A stretch of 64,000 nt of DNA from contig NC_092804.1 in assembly GCF_040954645.1 (NCBI RefSeq), positions 86,917,217-86,981,216 on the forward strand, read 5' to 3'. Position numbers and translations under genes: made by a program. Shown in pieces: positions 10,913-21,878 of the stretch. A model generated the notes under the pieces. That model saw only the letters and a list, made by a program, of their open reading frames with translations, was not told the origin of the DNA and searched no databases. This DNA comes from Diabrotica undecimpunctata. Lineage: Eukaryota > Arthropoda > Insecta > Coleoptera > Chrysomelidae. The stretch's first letter is position 1, and each line of letters starts with the position of its first letter.

Positions 10913-12848
10913 TACTTCAACATCATGGTCAAACTTTTTATTCCAGTATCCCATATACATTCAAATACATTTGATATACTCCTCAGATTATTTGAATTTC
11001 TACATAAAGTTTAAGGTATGGTCCCCATGGATTAAGTTTTTGTTCACTGGTTTCATTAACATGTTACTATAAACTACATTTTCCTAAAACTATATAAAAC
11101 ATCAGTATTGAACTGGTATGGTGCCTCAACTTATTTAACCCAAAATTATTATTACACCCCATCCGGTTGCGACATACACTCATTTTACAAAATATTTAAT
11201 TTCAAATTAGCACGTGGTTTGATTGTTCCCAACACAAAATGGTAAAGTCGTTCAGACTAGCAGTATTAATTAAATATAATTTTGTTAATCCTAATAATTA
11301 ACAAATCTACATTTTCAAATAGAAATATTATATTTTAACTATAAACTGTTTTAAATTTAAAATTGTTAAAGTGTCACAGAAATTATTGTACAAACTCACC
11401 ATTGTTCGGGTCGGTGTGATGAGACTCCTTCATGGTATTAGAAAATTGAAATAAGAATAATTTTACTTTACACCGGTTTAAATAGAGAACCTTTTACCTG
11501 TTGGTATAACCAATTTCCGGTCCCAACTGTCTGATATTAAAATTACCAACTAATTTTTGAATACTTAATTATTCAGTCAATTTCTTTAATTTTCTTTAAT
11601 TTATCAATAATTTTATCAACAATGGTTTATTTACTTATTATTTAAGTTCCATATTAACATATCAGAATTGGAATAAATATTTAAAAATACTTATACACAC
11701 CATGACAGATGACTCACACCAACAATTATTTCAAAGAAAGTTTGTAATTTTGTTATACATTATACATTTTCATTACAAATGTACATATTTAATTTAATTA
11801 ACAAATAATCACTTAAGTTTGTTCTGTAACTTTGACTAAGCTGAGTTTGTTATCTTAGAATAAGTATTACAATTATTTATATTGTTACATTGAAATCAAT
11901 TATTTAAAGTTTGTTAAAGTATGCCAATATTAACACATCAAATAACTTTAATATCTAAAATTAAAAAAATTTTAGATTTTATTAATATCAGCTTATTTCA
12001 TAAACTGGATAACTTAATTTACAGCATTTAAAATAGAAGAAGAACTGTCACACTTTAACCTACATTTGTCAAGTTTACCTCTAAAATCTGATATACAGCA
12101 CATAAAAAACTCATTGTCTCCTATTAAGAAATGTAGTTCTTTTGAAAATCCACTCCTTTTAAATTAAATGTCTGTTTCGTCCCCCGTTTTTTTAAGTGTT
12201 TTCTGTGTGTTTCTGTGTGTGTAATTGTGTCTTAATTTAATTTTAACATAAAAAATTTTTTGGACTTTACAATAATTTGCCGAATATTGCAACAACTTTA
12301 TCAAAGAAATTTTGATAACTACAAGATTATACTATTGCACACCCACACAATCTGTACATCCTTTGAAGATCATACAATCTGTCTCCTCAAGAACTTCCCC
12401 GTTTATTGTTAAATAATTACAATAGTTGACCTGAGCTATCCAATCTACAATCCAAGATAGTTTGAACCATGTTCTTTCAACCAGCAACTAATAGAGTACC
12501 GGCATGTAAGTAATGTTTATTTATTGGTTTATTTATACAGTTTAATAGACTATGTTATCAATTTGTGGGTCGTACCTTGTCTGCTTAAACATTTTATTCA
12601 TTTATAAAACCACAGACATGTAATATTGGCATAATTACTGTAATTTATATAATTTATATCACCTACCTATGTTTTTATCTTTGTTTTTATCTTTATTGGA
12701 CAACACCCTAATATGGGATTATTATTTTCAGCATTTTAACTTTGTATCGTGACCTGAAGATGCTTTGCATATTATAGAAAGCGAAACCGGTCGTCCGATT
12801 AGTTAAATTAAATTGATTGTGAGTAAGTCTAACTTATTATTTCTTTTA
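10913..12848. repeat. Right arm of the 3.9-kb palindrome
   Basis: Reverse complement of 8959-10890. The outer border is followed at once by ACTTAAATAAT (12849-12859), which also occurs at 8907-8917, 41 bp outside the left arm. This may be an 11-bp target-site duplication, giving an element of 8918-12848. Confidence 0.9.
12748..12795 (+). ncRNA. Hammerhead-ribozyme-like core (mirrored at 9008-9055, minus strand)
   Basis: CTGAAGA (fits the hammerhead CUGANGA box), a hairpin with stem GCTTT/AAAGC, then GAAA, then CCGGTC. The last part could form a 2-bp stem III closed by A15.1-U16.1 with C at the cleavage position; GAC/GTC could form stem I. One extra U after CUGAAGA departs from the consensus. 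Penelope-like elements are known to carry type I hammerheads with very short stem III. Activity is not shown. Confidence 0.35.
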
Positions 12849-12859
12849 ACTTAAATAAT

Positions 12860-13990
12860 ATTTGAAAACATAAAAATATCGATCGGATTTGGGTCAAGTT
12901 CAAATGAAGACATTAAAACTACCTGCCGGCCGGCTGGGGTCAACCAACAAGTTTTATTATATCAATGTTCAGTTGTTATATTTATTCAATTTAGATATTT
13001 TTTCCCAGAGAGTTCTGTAGGGGAATATTTTACATATTTGAATTTCCAAGCTGTTTAATCGAAGCTATCAGTGAATAGTTTAAGATAAATATTAGGTTTT
13101 TATGGGATTAGGTCAAAAATATTGGTTGTGATTGGGATTAGAATCACATTTTTAATTATTTAATGTTTAACATTCTGATTTCCATTCAGGAAATCGTTCT
13201 CAAAAAACGTTTTTTGTACAAAATGTGTATACACATTTTTACAAAATTTTTCAATAAACTAGGTTAAATATTGGAAATCGTATTGTTAAATATTAGTTAA
13301 TTAAAAATGTAATTTTCATCTCCATATCGACCAATAATTGTGGCTTAGACACATAAAAAAATAATATTTGACTTTGACCATGCCATAAGAAAGTAGTTCA
13401 CGAACCTCGCTAAATAGTTTAAAAAAATCTTATACAGAAATTTTAATTCTAAATAGTATGAGGGGTAGCCGACGAAAAATTCGTAAAGACGTACAGTTGA
13501 TTTTGCTTTGTTTTTTTAAACAATCATAAATGGCAAAAAAATTTTTGCTTATAAAACGTTTTGTATACATTCTAAAGAAAAATAATTTAAATAAAAGTTG
13601 TAGACCATAAAAAGTTTTCTATGTAGAGAAACACCAAATTTAAATACATAAATAATTGAGATAATTCCAAAAAACCATATAGTCTAAGATATTATGTCTG
13701 TAGTAATTTATAAATGTTAATAACTTTGTTTTTTGACTAACGACAGGTAATATAGCTACTTGAAATCATGGCAATTGATGAGTTATTAAAGTGTGCTAAA
13801 TATCAAGCAGATCAAAAAATACTTTACAATTTATTCAATTTGTTTATCACAGAAAGCGATTATTTAAACAACTGTACTTGTCCAAACTCGTATGACTCTA
13901 CAAGTATTTTGTAACTTGCAATCGATTCTTTGCGCTTTCAGTTTTAGGGTATATTAAAAAAACTTTTAACATATTATTAAATTTTTTTAC
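12860..13990. other. Unassigned part of the TTAA element
   Basis: No gene seen. Around 13168-13200 a fragment with ATTTCCATTCAGGAAATCG belongs to the same hairpin family as 5540 and 55570. Confidence 0.4.
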
Positions 13991-13999
13991 TTTTTAGTT

Positions 14000-14402
14000 T
14001 TTAGACCACTTAACGTTTTTTTAGTTTCTTTGACAAGTGAGGATTCGGTTATTAATTCATATGGGCTATGAACAATTGTGTAGTCAAGTCAACACTATTA
14101 TAGAAGTTACCCATACTTTTTCAGTAGTCATGCAGACGGTTCATCTTAATTGTTTCCATATGGAACATAAGCCCGAGAAAAGTCTTAAATTCGGTTTGTG
14201 TTGTCTCTTTCCAAAACGCAATCCTCGATTTTTCTGAACGACTTTGTGCAAGTATTTCGTCAGAGTCACTTCCACAATTCATTTAATCTACATCGTCCTC
14301 GCCAGATGCTTCTAACAATGATTGTAATTCAGCAGTGGTCAATCTACGTTTATCTTCACATCTAGCTTTTTTAGATGCCGAAGGCATATTATTTACATCC
14401 AT
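14000..14402 (-). pseudogene. piggyBac-like transposase, N-terminal fragment
   Basis: The ATG at 14402 starts MDVNNMPSASKKARCEDKRR with an acidic stretch (LLEASGEDDVD), then a stop. In the same frame it continues to FKTFLGLMFHMETIKMNRLH, which fits the 'FLGL..HMG..K..R..DYW' block of piggyBac transposases. Decay follows. It is on the same strand as the C-terminal fragment upstream of it but belongs to a separate copy, since the N-terminus lies downstream of that C-terminus. Confidence 0.6.
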
Positions 14403-14558
14403 TTCTTTATAAATACTATAACTCACTTTTACGGAGGTAATTAACAATTTCTACGTTCTACTGGAAACTATCAACTTACGACTTCCAATACTATAAGGCC
14501 ACTTGAGGCACAATACGTTTTTACTCTTTAATAGTTCCCGTATAAGTAAAATTGTTTT

Positions 14559-15400
14559 TTAATGTGCTTCATTGAAGCACACTAGATATATTTCAGTTTT
14601 GCAATCACATTCTTCAGAGTATGTTTTAACTTTTTTAACTTTTCTATCGGCCTTTCTACTAGTCAGGTTTCTTCTTAAAACTTTGTAACATATTGTACAC
14701 TTTCTTCTCTTTGTATTATCTACATCGCTTTGCCTTAAATGGTATTTTTGGGTGTAACTGGTCGTGAGGGTTACAACATTTCTTTATTTGTAAATGCCTT
14801 CGCGAACTCCAGTCTGAACTCAAGGATAGGTTGTCGCTTTTTTTACGTTTTCTATTATTTACCAACTAAGCATTGACTACTGCGGTATTAAATATTAATT
14901 CCATTGCCACTTTCCGGTACCACTTCAGCATTTTGCAGGCTTTGGTAAGAAGCCACTTGATCACTAAAATCAACACTCTTTTTCACCAAGTTAAAATTGA
15001 GAATAGTTTGTGGTTTTAGTACTTGTGTATAATTTTTCTCTTCATTTGAATAAACCAAGATACAACTATTATGTTTAAATGTTGCAAGGATTAAAACTGG
15101 TCTTTTGTCGACCCATTTTATCACTCGTAAAATCAATAATGGGGTTAAGTTTCATCGAGAGTAACTGGTTGCAAATTTTTTAATCGAGATTTTGGTTTTA
15201 CATGTTTTTATAGTAAAACATCTGCACATGAATAATTCGTTTCTTGAACAATGATTTCAATTCATCGACCAATATTCTAAAATAAGGTGGTATTACGTCG
15301 TCCGGAATATTATAAACTGGTTCTATTTCATAAAGCATTGGAATGGAAATATGGTTTACACTCTATATTATTATCTCCGTTAAATCCTATCATTTTAGGC
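14559..15400 (-). pseudogene. piggyBac-like transposase, internally deleted
   Basis: Minus strand from about 15.38 kb: an N-terminal piece (SDHISIPMLYEIEPVYNIPD), a jump by internal deletion, then VIKWVDKRPVLILATFKH and NFNLVKKSVDFSDQ (the 'GVD..DQ' DDE block of DDE_Tnp_1_7), PILEFRLEFAKAF, a Cys-rich tail and a stop at 14561-14559. Several stops and shifts separate the pieces. With the TTAA ends it supports piggyBac ancestry for the surrounding insertion. Confidence 0.65.
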
Positions 15401-16100
15401 TCCATATGTGATGATTAGACCTATAGCACCGGAGATACGCAACTAAGGCTCTTTTGACATAACATATATAGGAGCAAAGATATATACCTAAGGTTCTTTT
15501 GACGTGTTGATGTATTTGACTTCTACGTCGTTGTATTCTATTGGTTAAATGTTACCATTTGAGGTACTGTACGTCACAATTGGACTAATAGGATCGAAGA
15601 TACATAACTAAGGTCCTTTTGACATGCTACTCCATTTAATTTTTATACCTCATTGTATTTTATTTGTTAAATCCTTTCATTTGAGGTACTGCACGTCATG
15701 ATTGGACTAATAGAACTAAAGATACACAACTAAGGCCCTTTTGACATTGTTCTGCATTTGATTTTTCTATCCCATTGTATTCTTTATATTAAATCCTATC
15801 ATTAGAGGTACTATACGTCCCGATTGGACTAATAGGACCGAAGATACGTAACTACGGCCCTTTTGACATGGCTGTATTTAATTTTTTTATTTCATTGTTT
15901 TCAATTCGTTAAATCCTGTCATTTGAGATACTGTACGTCACGATTGGACTTATAGAAACGAAGATATATAATTAAGGCCTTTTTGACATGCTGCTATATT
16001 TGATTTTTCTGTCTTATTGTATTTTATTGGTTAAATCCTATCATTTGAGGGGCTGTACGTCGCGACTGGACCAATTGAAGCGAAGATACAATAGGTAGTT
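15370..16100. repeat. 122-bp tandem array, about 5.5 copies
   Basis: The anchor TGGACTAATAG recurs at about 15581, 15703, 15825, 15945 and 16067, a spacing of 120-122 bp. Each unit contains GAGGTACTGTACGTC, GAAGATA.ATAACTAAGG and CCTTTTGACAT. Copies differ by 10-20%. Minisatellite inside the piggyBac-like element. Confidence 0.9.
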
Positions 16101-16162
16101 GCAATATATCATAACCCGTTACTTTTAACCAAACATGATGCCAGAATGATTTGTGGATGAAA

Positions 16163-16170
<8 letters not shown>

Positions 16171-16256
<86 letters not shown>
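16171..16256. repeat. (AT)n microsatellite
   Basis: About 43 AT units. Confidence 0.97.
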
Positions 16257-16258
<2 letters not shown>

Positions 16259-16679
16259 TTAAATTTACTATTTCGTTGTGGGTAATATTATATTCAACAG
16301 CGATGCCAAATTTCTGACGCTAAAATGATTGATAATGAAAGTGGGATATACATTTTCATGTATATAATGGCAGCGAGTAAACGGTAAAACCCTGAACTAA
16401 ATATATATAATATTTTCACTGTACCATCATTTTAGACTCAAACATTTTCTGGAATAAACTTGTATAACTCAGTAAGGGATAAAAAGAGAAAGCGGATATT
16501 TTAAAATATCAACACGGTATCAACACTCTAATCAATGAGATGGTTAAAATTTTTGTAACAAGTACAGGAAAAAAGTTATTAAAGTCTTGTAAAGTAGCGT
16601 CGATATACAGATGCTACTTTGCAAGACGATGCTAAAGTGATGGTAAAAGCATAATGTATCGATGCAAAAATGATAGTAG

Positions 16680-16682
<3 letters not shown>

Positions 16683-16745
<63 letters not shown>
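16683..16745. repeat. (AT)n microsatellite
   Basis: About 31 AT units. Confidence 0.97.
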
Positions 16746-16749
<4 letters not shown>

Positions 16750-16941
16750 GTGTATATTATTAGTGTATGTATGAAAACAAAAATAAATATTTCGCCTAAC
16801 CCCCAAGAAAAGTAAAAGTTCTACACCACTGAAAATATTTTTTTTATTCAATTATAACCAAAACAAAACATTTTCGCTAAAAAAAAATTAGATCATTTTT
16901 TGACCATAACTTCAAAATTAATGTGTACATTAAGGGGTTAA

Positions 16942-17190
16942 TTTTAAACAAAAGAAGAAACAACAAGAAAAGTGGAAAAACGTATGTTTTTAAATGTCAA
17001 TTTAGACGATTCGCGATTTAATAATGTGTCATGTAAATGTAAGTACTATTTGTATTGTTTAATTTATTTTTTAAGTTATAATAAATATATCATTCGTTAG
17101 TTTCTTTCAATATAATAGCCAATATGTTTTTTGTGTACTAGTTTATTTGAAACTACTGATAAACAATCAACTAGTTACAGTTTACGAAAA
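16942..17190. repeat. Right long inverted end of hAT-related element X
   Basis: Reverse complement of 6169-6470, ending GTTTACGAAAAACGGTT. Continues the 7862-7892 piece across the TTAA insertion. Confidence 0.65.
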
Positions 17191-17443
17191 ACGGTTCCGA
17201 TAAACATGTCAACGACCCACCTCTAGTTTCTTAGGATCGGAACCAGAGATCTCAGATCGGAACTAATCGTCTTACTACTGGGCAATGGGCAGCAATAAGA
17301 AATATGGAGGGGAGACCAAGGGGAAATATGATTGTTATCTTTGTCTGTTCGCTGAAAATATGATTTTATATCTGCGTTAGATATCCTGTTAAATTTTACC
17401 ATACCGACCATAAAGTTACTACCATACTACCATAATACCTACA

Positions 17444-17447
<4 letters not shown>
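17191..17447. other. Unassigned
   Basis: No gene seen. Frames here are short and unsupported. Confidence 0.4.

Positions 17448-17509
<62 letters not shown>
17448..17509. repeat. (AT)n microsatellite
   Basis: About 30 TA units. Confidence 0.97.
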
Positions 17510-17513
<4 letters not shown>

Positions 17514-17533
17514 TGATTAAACGGCATTAAACG

Positions 17534-18240
17534 GTAATAAAATAGTTAAATAAACCATATAATTTGTTTAAATTTTTTTTTCAGTTTTTAATAATTATTG
17601 AGGTAATTTTTATTGTAAAACATACAATATTTCAATATTTACAATTAAATATATACTTTTTTAATAAAATTTTTCTATAGTAACCTATTTTTTTTTATTT
17701 ATTATTTATTTAACAATTCTTAAACAAATTATAAAAAAAATTTTTTTGGCTTCCAAATTACTTTTTTATTCATTTGAGTTATTCTAAGATGAAAGTTATT
17801 CTTGTGTTTTTTCGTAAAACACTTTTTTACGGAACAGTGGAGGGGGAAGGAGCCGTTAACTGTATCTCTGGTTCTTGTTATGGATTTCGACGTCTCTTTT
17901 TTTAATTTGTATTAAATTTTTGCGTACATTACGAATATGTATTATTAAAAGAATTAAATTGTTAAATAAACCATTTAATTTGTTTAAACATTTTTTTTTC
18001 AGTAATATTTGAGGTAATTTTTATTGTAAAACATAAATAATTATGATTAATATATACTTCTTCAAAAAATTTTTTCCATGGCAACCTATTTTTTATTTAT
18101 TATTATTTGTTTATTTAACAATTTTTAAACAAACTATAAAAAAATTTTTCTATGCTTCAAAATTACTTTTTTTTTTAATAATTTGAGTTATTCTAAGACA
18201 AAATTTATTCTTCTGTTTTTTCGTAAAATACTATACTTCA
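17534..18240. repeat. Two diverged direct repeats of ~290 bp, 412 bp apart
   Basis: 17541-17825 and 17953-18235 share the same order of blocks (GTTAAATAAACCAT, TGAGGTAATTTTTATTG, AACCTATTTTTT, TTTGAGTTATTCTAAGA). Between them lies a fragment also found at 5163-5225. Old tandem duplication or two copies of one element. Confidence 0.65.
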
Positions 18241-18863
18241 AACGTAAAATACAAATTAACAATTAAAAATGCCAAAAAATGCGATTTTAACGTTTTTGAG
18301 GCCATTTTCAATGGCCTCAAATGCGCAAAAGTTTCACAAAATGTGCAAGTCAATTTTGATTTTATATGGCATAAGTCAGTTTAAAATATTCATAAACAAA
18401 TTGATATACCGTTGCATTTCGGGATATATAGACTTGACGAACGTCTAAACTTTAACGTTCGAAATACATTGTTTATTTTTTACATACAACCTGAATCTTA
18501 TTTTATAATCAACAAAATAATAATAAACCAAAAAAATAATAAATAAAAAATAATATTAACAAAAATCGAGAAGTTTTTGCAAAATTATTTTGCAATATTT
18601 AAAATTGTTTTTCTTATCTTTTTTAAATGATATTAATAGAATAAATCTTCTTTCAGAATCTGCCCGTATTATTACTATAACTACATAACTTTTTAAATTA
18701 TATTCTTGCAAAAAATTTTTATTTGGGATATACAAATTAAATAACTTTTAAACTAATTGATCTATCGATTTGAAATTTTAATCATATTGCAGCGTTTTTT
18801 AAATAAAACGAGCGGTTCTAATTTAAGTAAATATATTTAAGTTATTAACTTAATAATTATATT
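18241..18863. other. Unassigned intron DNA with a hairpin and an old repeat copy
   Basis: 18297-18319 is a perfect hairpin: TGAGGCCATT, loop TTC, AATGGCCTCA. 18540-18790 is an inverted copy of 4680-4860. No gene. Confidence 0.5.
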
Positions 18864-19096
18864 AAGTTTACAGTACGATAATATCTTAACAACTACCTGA
18901 GCTAATATCAGCGCTGCTTATATATACAAGTTATTATGTACTAGAATAATCTGGAATAGTCCACCGCTATTTTCGCCTCTATTGAAGTCTCGATCTCTCA
19001 CCCCGTCGATACATCCGGAACATTCCCGAACAGACATCATCGTCTCGAGATGCAAGCGTTTACGTGAGCTATGTCGAAATAAGCATCTTCGTTACA
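18864..19096 (-). repeat. Gypsy A 3' LTR
   Basis: 233 bp. Shares AAGTTTACAGTACGATAAT at one end and TCGTTACA at the other with 26084-26358. Confidence 0.88.
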
Positions 19097-19107
19097 CTGC
19101 TTCCCTC

Positions 19108-19600
19108 TTAGATCTGAGCGTCCCGATCAGTAACTCTATATGTAGGCCCAGGATGGCGAAATCTACAGGACTCTCCAGCTCTGCATAAACCCCTCACGAA
19201 GAAATAACAATCTACTGACTTTGAAGGGCACCATCTCTTCGGGTTAATGCAACACACAATTTTTCGTACGCCGGTTTCTCGGAAGATCATTTCAAGCATG
19301 CTTCTGACAATCTTTCAATCCAGATTTTCTAGTGCATAGCCTATCTTGGGTAAGGTCAGATTCTTGATGTCACAATTGCACACATTTTTTTTTCAAATTA
19401 GTTAGAGCACGCCATTTATCCTCGTAGCTTGCCTTTTCTGTATATGACTTCCTGGTCACCATATACAGCAAAGATCGAGGACCATCTTCTAATTTCAGTA
19501 CTCTTCTTATAGTCTTCTTCTCAGTAACTTCTTATAAAATACAGACGAGATTCCTTTGGTCATCTCAAGATCTTTGGCAACACAGTGGGCTAGAGAGACG
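19108..19600 (-). pseudogene. Gypsy A Pol C-terminus: macro-like domain plus CCCH zinc finger
   Basis: From 19596 the frame reads SLAHCVAKDLEMTKGISSVF, the typical opening of OARD1/TARG1-type macro domains (N-terminal strand, then the ADP-ribose loop). After a stop it continues as SLLYMVTRKSYTEKASYEDK and then LPKIGYALENLD, the 'P.IG..L' catalytic-loop block, followed by IFRETGVRKIVCC (final strand). Directly after it is a finger with spacing C-x7-C-x5-C-x3-H (19209-19153), ending close to the polypurine tract. Three frame breaks make this copy dead. The Asp expected after 'IG.GL' reads Glu here. The same architecture recurs in gypsy B. Confidence 0.7.
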
Positions 19601-20499
19601 TTATGCGGAACACTAAAAAGATCCTGCTGAACTACTGTGGTCACGCAGAATCTAGCACTCTTTCTCTCTGCGTAATTTGACATAAATTCATTAAAGCTTG
19701 GTCGCTGGTCATCTTTGATCTCATGTTGAATAGGTCCTTCTTCTGTTTCGTTTGAGCCAGCATAAGGTGCAAGACGATTTATGTGAACTACTTTTGGTTT
19801 ACCTTTCGGCAACTTCTTAATTCGGTATATTACGTCATTTATTCTCTTTTTAATTGCATTCGGACCTTCCCATTGTCTTCCCAGTTTAGGAGACAAGCCT
19901 CGACGACACTGTGGATTGTAAAGCCAAACAATATCACTTTCATAGTTTTTATTCTTGCATCGAGAATCATATTGATCTTTTATTCTGTCACTGGCTAACT
20001 GGATGTGTTGTCGGGCAAGTTCATCAATGTTGTTCATTCTTAACTTCAACCGGTTGACATGTTGTTCGCTTGCAACATGTTCTTCGGAAGGTCTGCAGCC
20101 AAACTCTAGGTCGCAGGGCAATCGAACTTCACAACCCAACATCAAGCAGGTTGGAGCCTGGCCTGTAGGCCAGGCCGAGCGATAGGCTATTAGGGATAAA
20201 TGAATGTGCTGGTCCCAATCTCTTTGATGTTCTAATACAACTTTGGACAGGTATTTACCCATCGTTCGGTTCATCCTCTCGACCATTCCTTCCGATTGAG
20301 GATGCAGGGGTGTCGTTCTGGTCTTATTGACACCAATCAATTTACAAACGTTTTTTGACTCGAAGGTTCGCTCTTGGTCGAAGGATCTCCAAGGGAACAT
20401 CAAGTCGGCTAAAGAATTCTTAAACAAGTACGGTGCAACGGTAGCAGCTTCTTGATTTGGTAACGCATAGGCCTCAGTCCATTTCGTAAAATAATCCAT
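19507..20499 (-). pseudogene. Gypsy A integrase catalytic core and C-terminal part
   Basis: An open stretch of 330 codons. It starts MDYFTKWTEAYALP, then FDQERTFES (second catalytic Asp, normally in 'SDQG..F') and GMVERMNRT (catalytic Glu), so the DDE triad can be followed. After the core come 'AYRSA...LMLG.E.RLPCDL', an SH3-like GPY/F region (LGRQWEGPN) and the hinge to the macro-like tail. The first part of the integrase is in the neighbouring 20502-20780 frame, separated by a small frameshift. Confidence 0.85.
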
Positions 20500-20501
20500 G
20501 G

Positions 20502-20780
20502 CTAGCAGGATATATTTATTTTCGTTTCTGGAAATCGACCTGCAATGTCGATTGTTACTCTTTCCATAGGACTAACATTATACTTTATCATGGGTGCCCT
20601 CTTTTTACCAACTGGACCATTACTAGTTGCACACAGTTCACATTTTCGGCACCATCTTCTTACATAATCTTTACAGTCCACCCAATAGAACCGTTCTCCA
20701 ACCTTTTGAAGAGTCTTCGTAATACCAAAGTGTCCACCTGATGCAGCGTCATACAACTGACACTTTACTTTTAGGTACAA
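20502..20780 (-). pseudogene. Gypsy A integrase, zinc-binding N-terminus
   Basis: GGHFGITKTLQKV and CRKCELCATSNG give the H2C2 zinc-binding module. VTIDIAGRFPE holds the first catalytic Asp. The frame is lost just before MDYFTKW. The 20.8-21.14 kb stretch upstream is degraded pol (RNase H to integrase linker). Confidence 0.8.
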
Positions 20781-21142
20781 TCAACAGATTCTGTACCATC
20801 ATCATTCTCAAAGGTTCTATACAGAAGATCATCTTTTAGTAGTAGGCAATTCCATTAGTTGCAGCACGACTTGACTTCTGGACTACATGCACTAATGTCT
20901 TGCCAAGAAGGTCTTTCACTTCAATGCATTCAATCCAATACTCTGTTTATATAAGGATCATCTGTTTGGGCGTATTGTAGCTGTTGAGGCTGCCATTGAT
21001 CATTAATGACGGTGGTTCGTCTCAAGGGGCAAAGTTGTTCTTCTAATTTAAGACAGTGATTACACTTTGCACTACACGGCCGTCTTGAAAGAGCATCAGC
21101 ATTTAAGTGAACACTTCCTTAATTGCGCCTAGCAAATCTCTC

Positions 21143-21481
21143 CTAGTAACGAAATAGTTTCTTTCTCTTTCTAGGGTAGCTTAAAATCGGTGCACTGATC
21201 AGAGCCATTTGTACGAAAGCTTTTTGAGACTCTTCACTACATGTATATTCTTTGCCTTCTTCTGTCAACTTTGTTAGGCTTGGAGATGTTGGCAAATCCT
21301 TTAATAAAACGTCGGTAATATGTACATAGACCAAGGAAACTTCTAATTTCTTGGTGATCTCTTGGTACTGGCCAATCCTTAATTGCTGCAAGTTTTTCAG
21401 AATCAGTTGTGACACCATTACTCGCTGCAATATGTTCCAAGTACTTTACTTCTCGTCAAAACATGTGACATTTCTTCGGAC
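21143..21481 (-). pseudogene. Gypsy A RT connection / RNase H start
   Basis: RSFLGLCTYYRRFIKGFANI is the conserved block after the RT active site; the frame then shifts at a homopolymer into SEESQKAFVQMALISAPILSYP. RNase H beyond this is lost. Confidence 0.8.
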
Positions 21482-21878
21482 TTAAGAGCGTAGGCACAAA
21501 ATTTCGGGCCAATGCTTTTTAAATGTATTTATTTTTTTCGAATCCTAAAAAAACTAATAAGTATTTTTGAAAAATTTAAACGCAGAATGAAAGACTACAT
21601 TATTATTGAGGGCCGAAAGTCCCCGAAAACTTCTATAATGTTTATTTTATAAGTTACAGGGGTGAAAAAAAGAGAAAATTTAGTATGATTTTTAATTTCA
21701 AATATCTCATTCAAAAAAACTTTTTGTGTATTCCAAGGGACTTTCGGCCCTCGGTAATAATGTAATCTTTCATTCTGCGTTTAAATTTTTCAAAAATATT
21801 TGTTAGTTTTCTCAGGATTCGAAAAAAATGATTGCATTTAAAAAGCATTGGCCCAAAATATTGCGCCTACGCTCTTAA
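21482..21878. mobile_element. Intact TTAA foldback MITE (389 bp) inside the gypsy A RT
   Basis: TTAA at 21482-21485 and 21875-21878. Termini GAGCGTAGGC(A/G)CAA are inverted, and the inverted repeat extends about 150 bp inwards, so most of the element is a stem. Leaving out the MITE and one TTAA keeps the host RT reading frame open across the site, so the boundaries are exact. TTAA target choice suggests mobilisation by a piggyBac-type transposase (inference). Related truncated copy at 5816-6162. Confidence 0.9.

Larger units (their letters stand above)
7889..16941. mobile_element. TTAA-flanked piggyBac-like insertion, 9.05 kb, decayed
   Basis: TTAA at 7889-7892 and 16938-16941 bracket a segment starting CCCCTTAACGTAC and ending with the complement of CCCCTTAATGTAC (12 of 13 positions). 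The flanks left and right together match, in reverse, the uninterrupted repeat at 6420-6500. That is good evidence that these are the true insertion points and that the empty site had one TTAA. piggyBac transposase pieces lie inside (14.0-15.4 kb). The body also holds (GT)n and (AT)n tracts, a 3.9-kb palindrome and a 122-bp tandem array, so it has been enlarged by later insertions. Confidence 0.65.

Noticed and set aside
8387..16256. CRISPR array or other bacterial feature
   Set aside because: Tandem repeats lack equal unique spacers, and the window has introns and eukaryotic transposons.
16579..16851. Ile-Tyr repeat frames here and at 991, 26128, 37922 and 52392
   Set aside because: Translations of (AT)n tracts.
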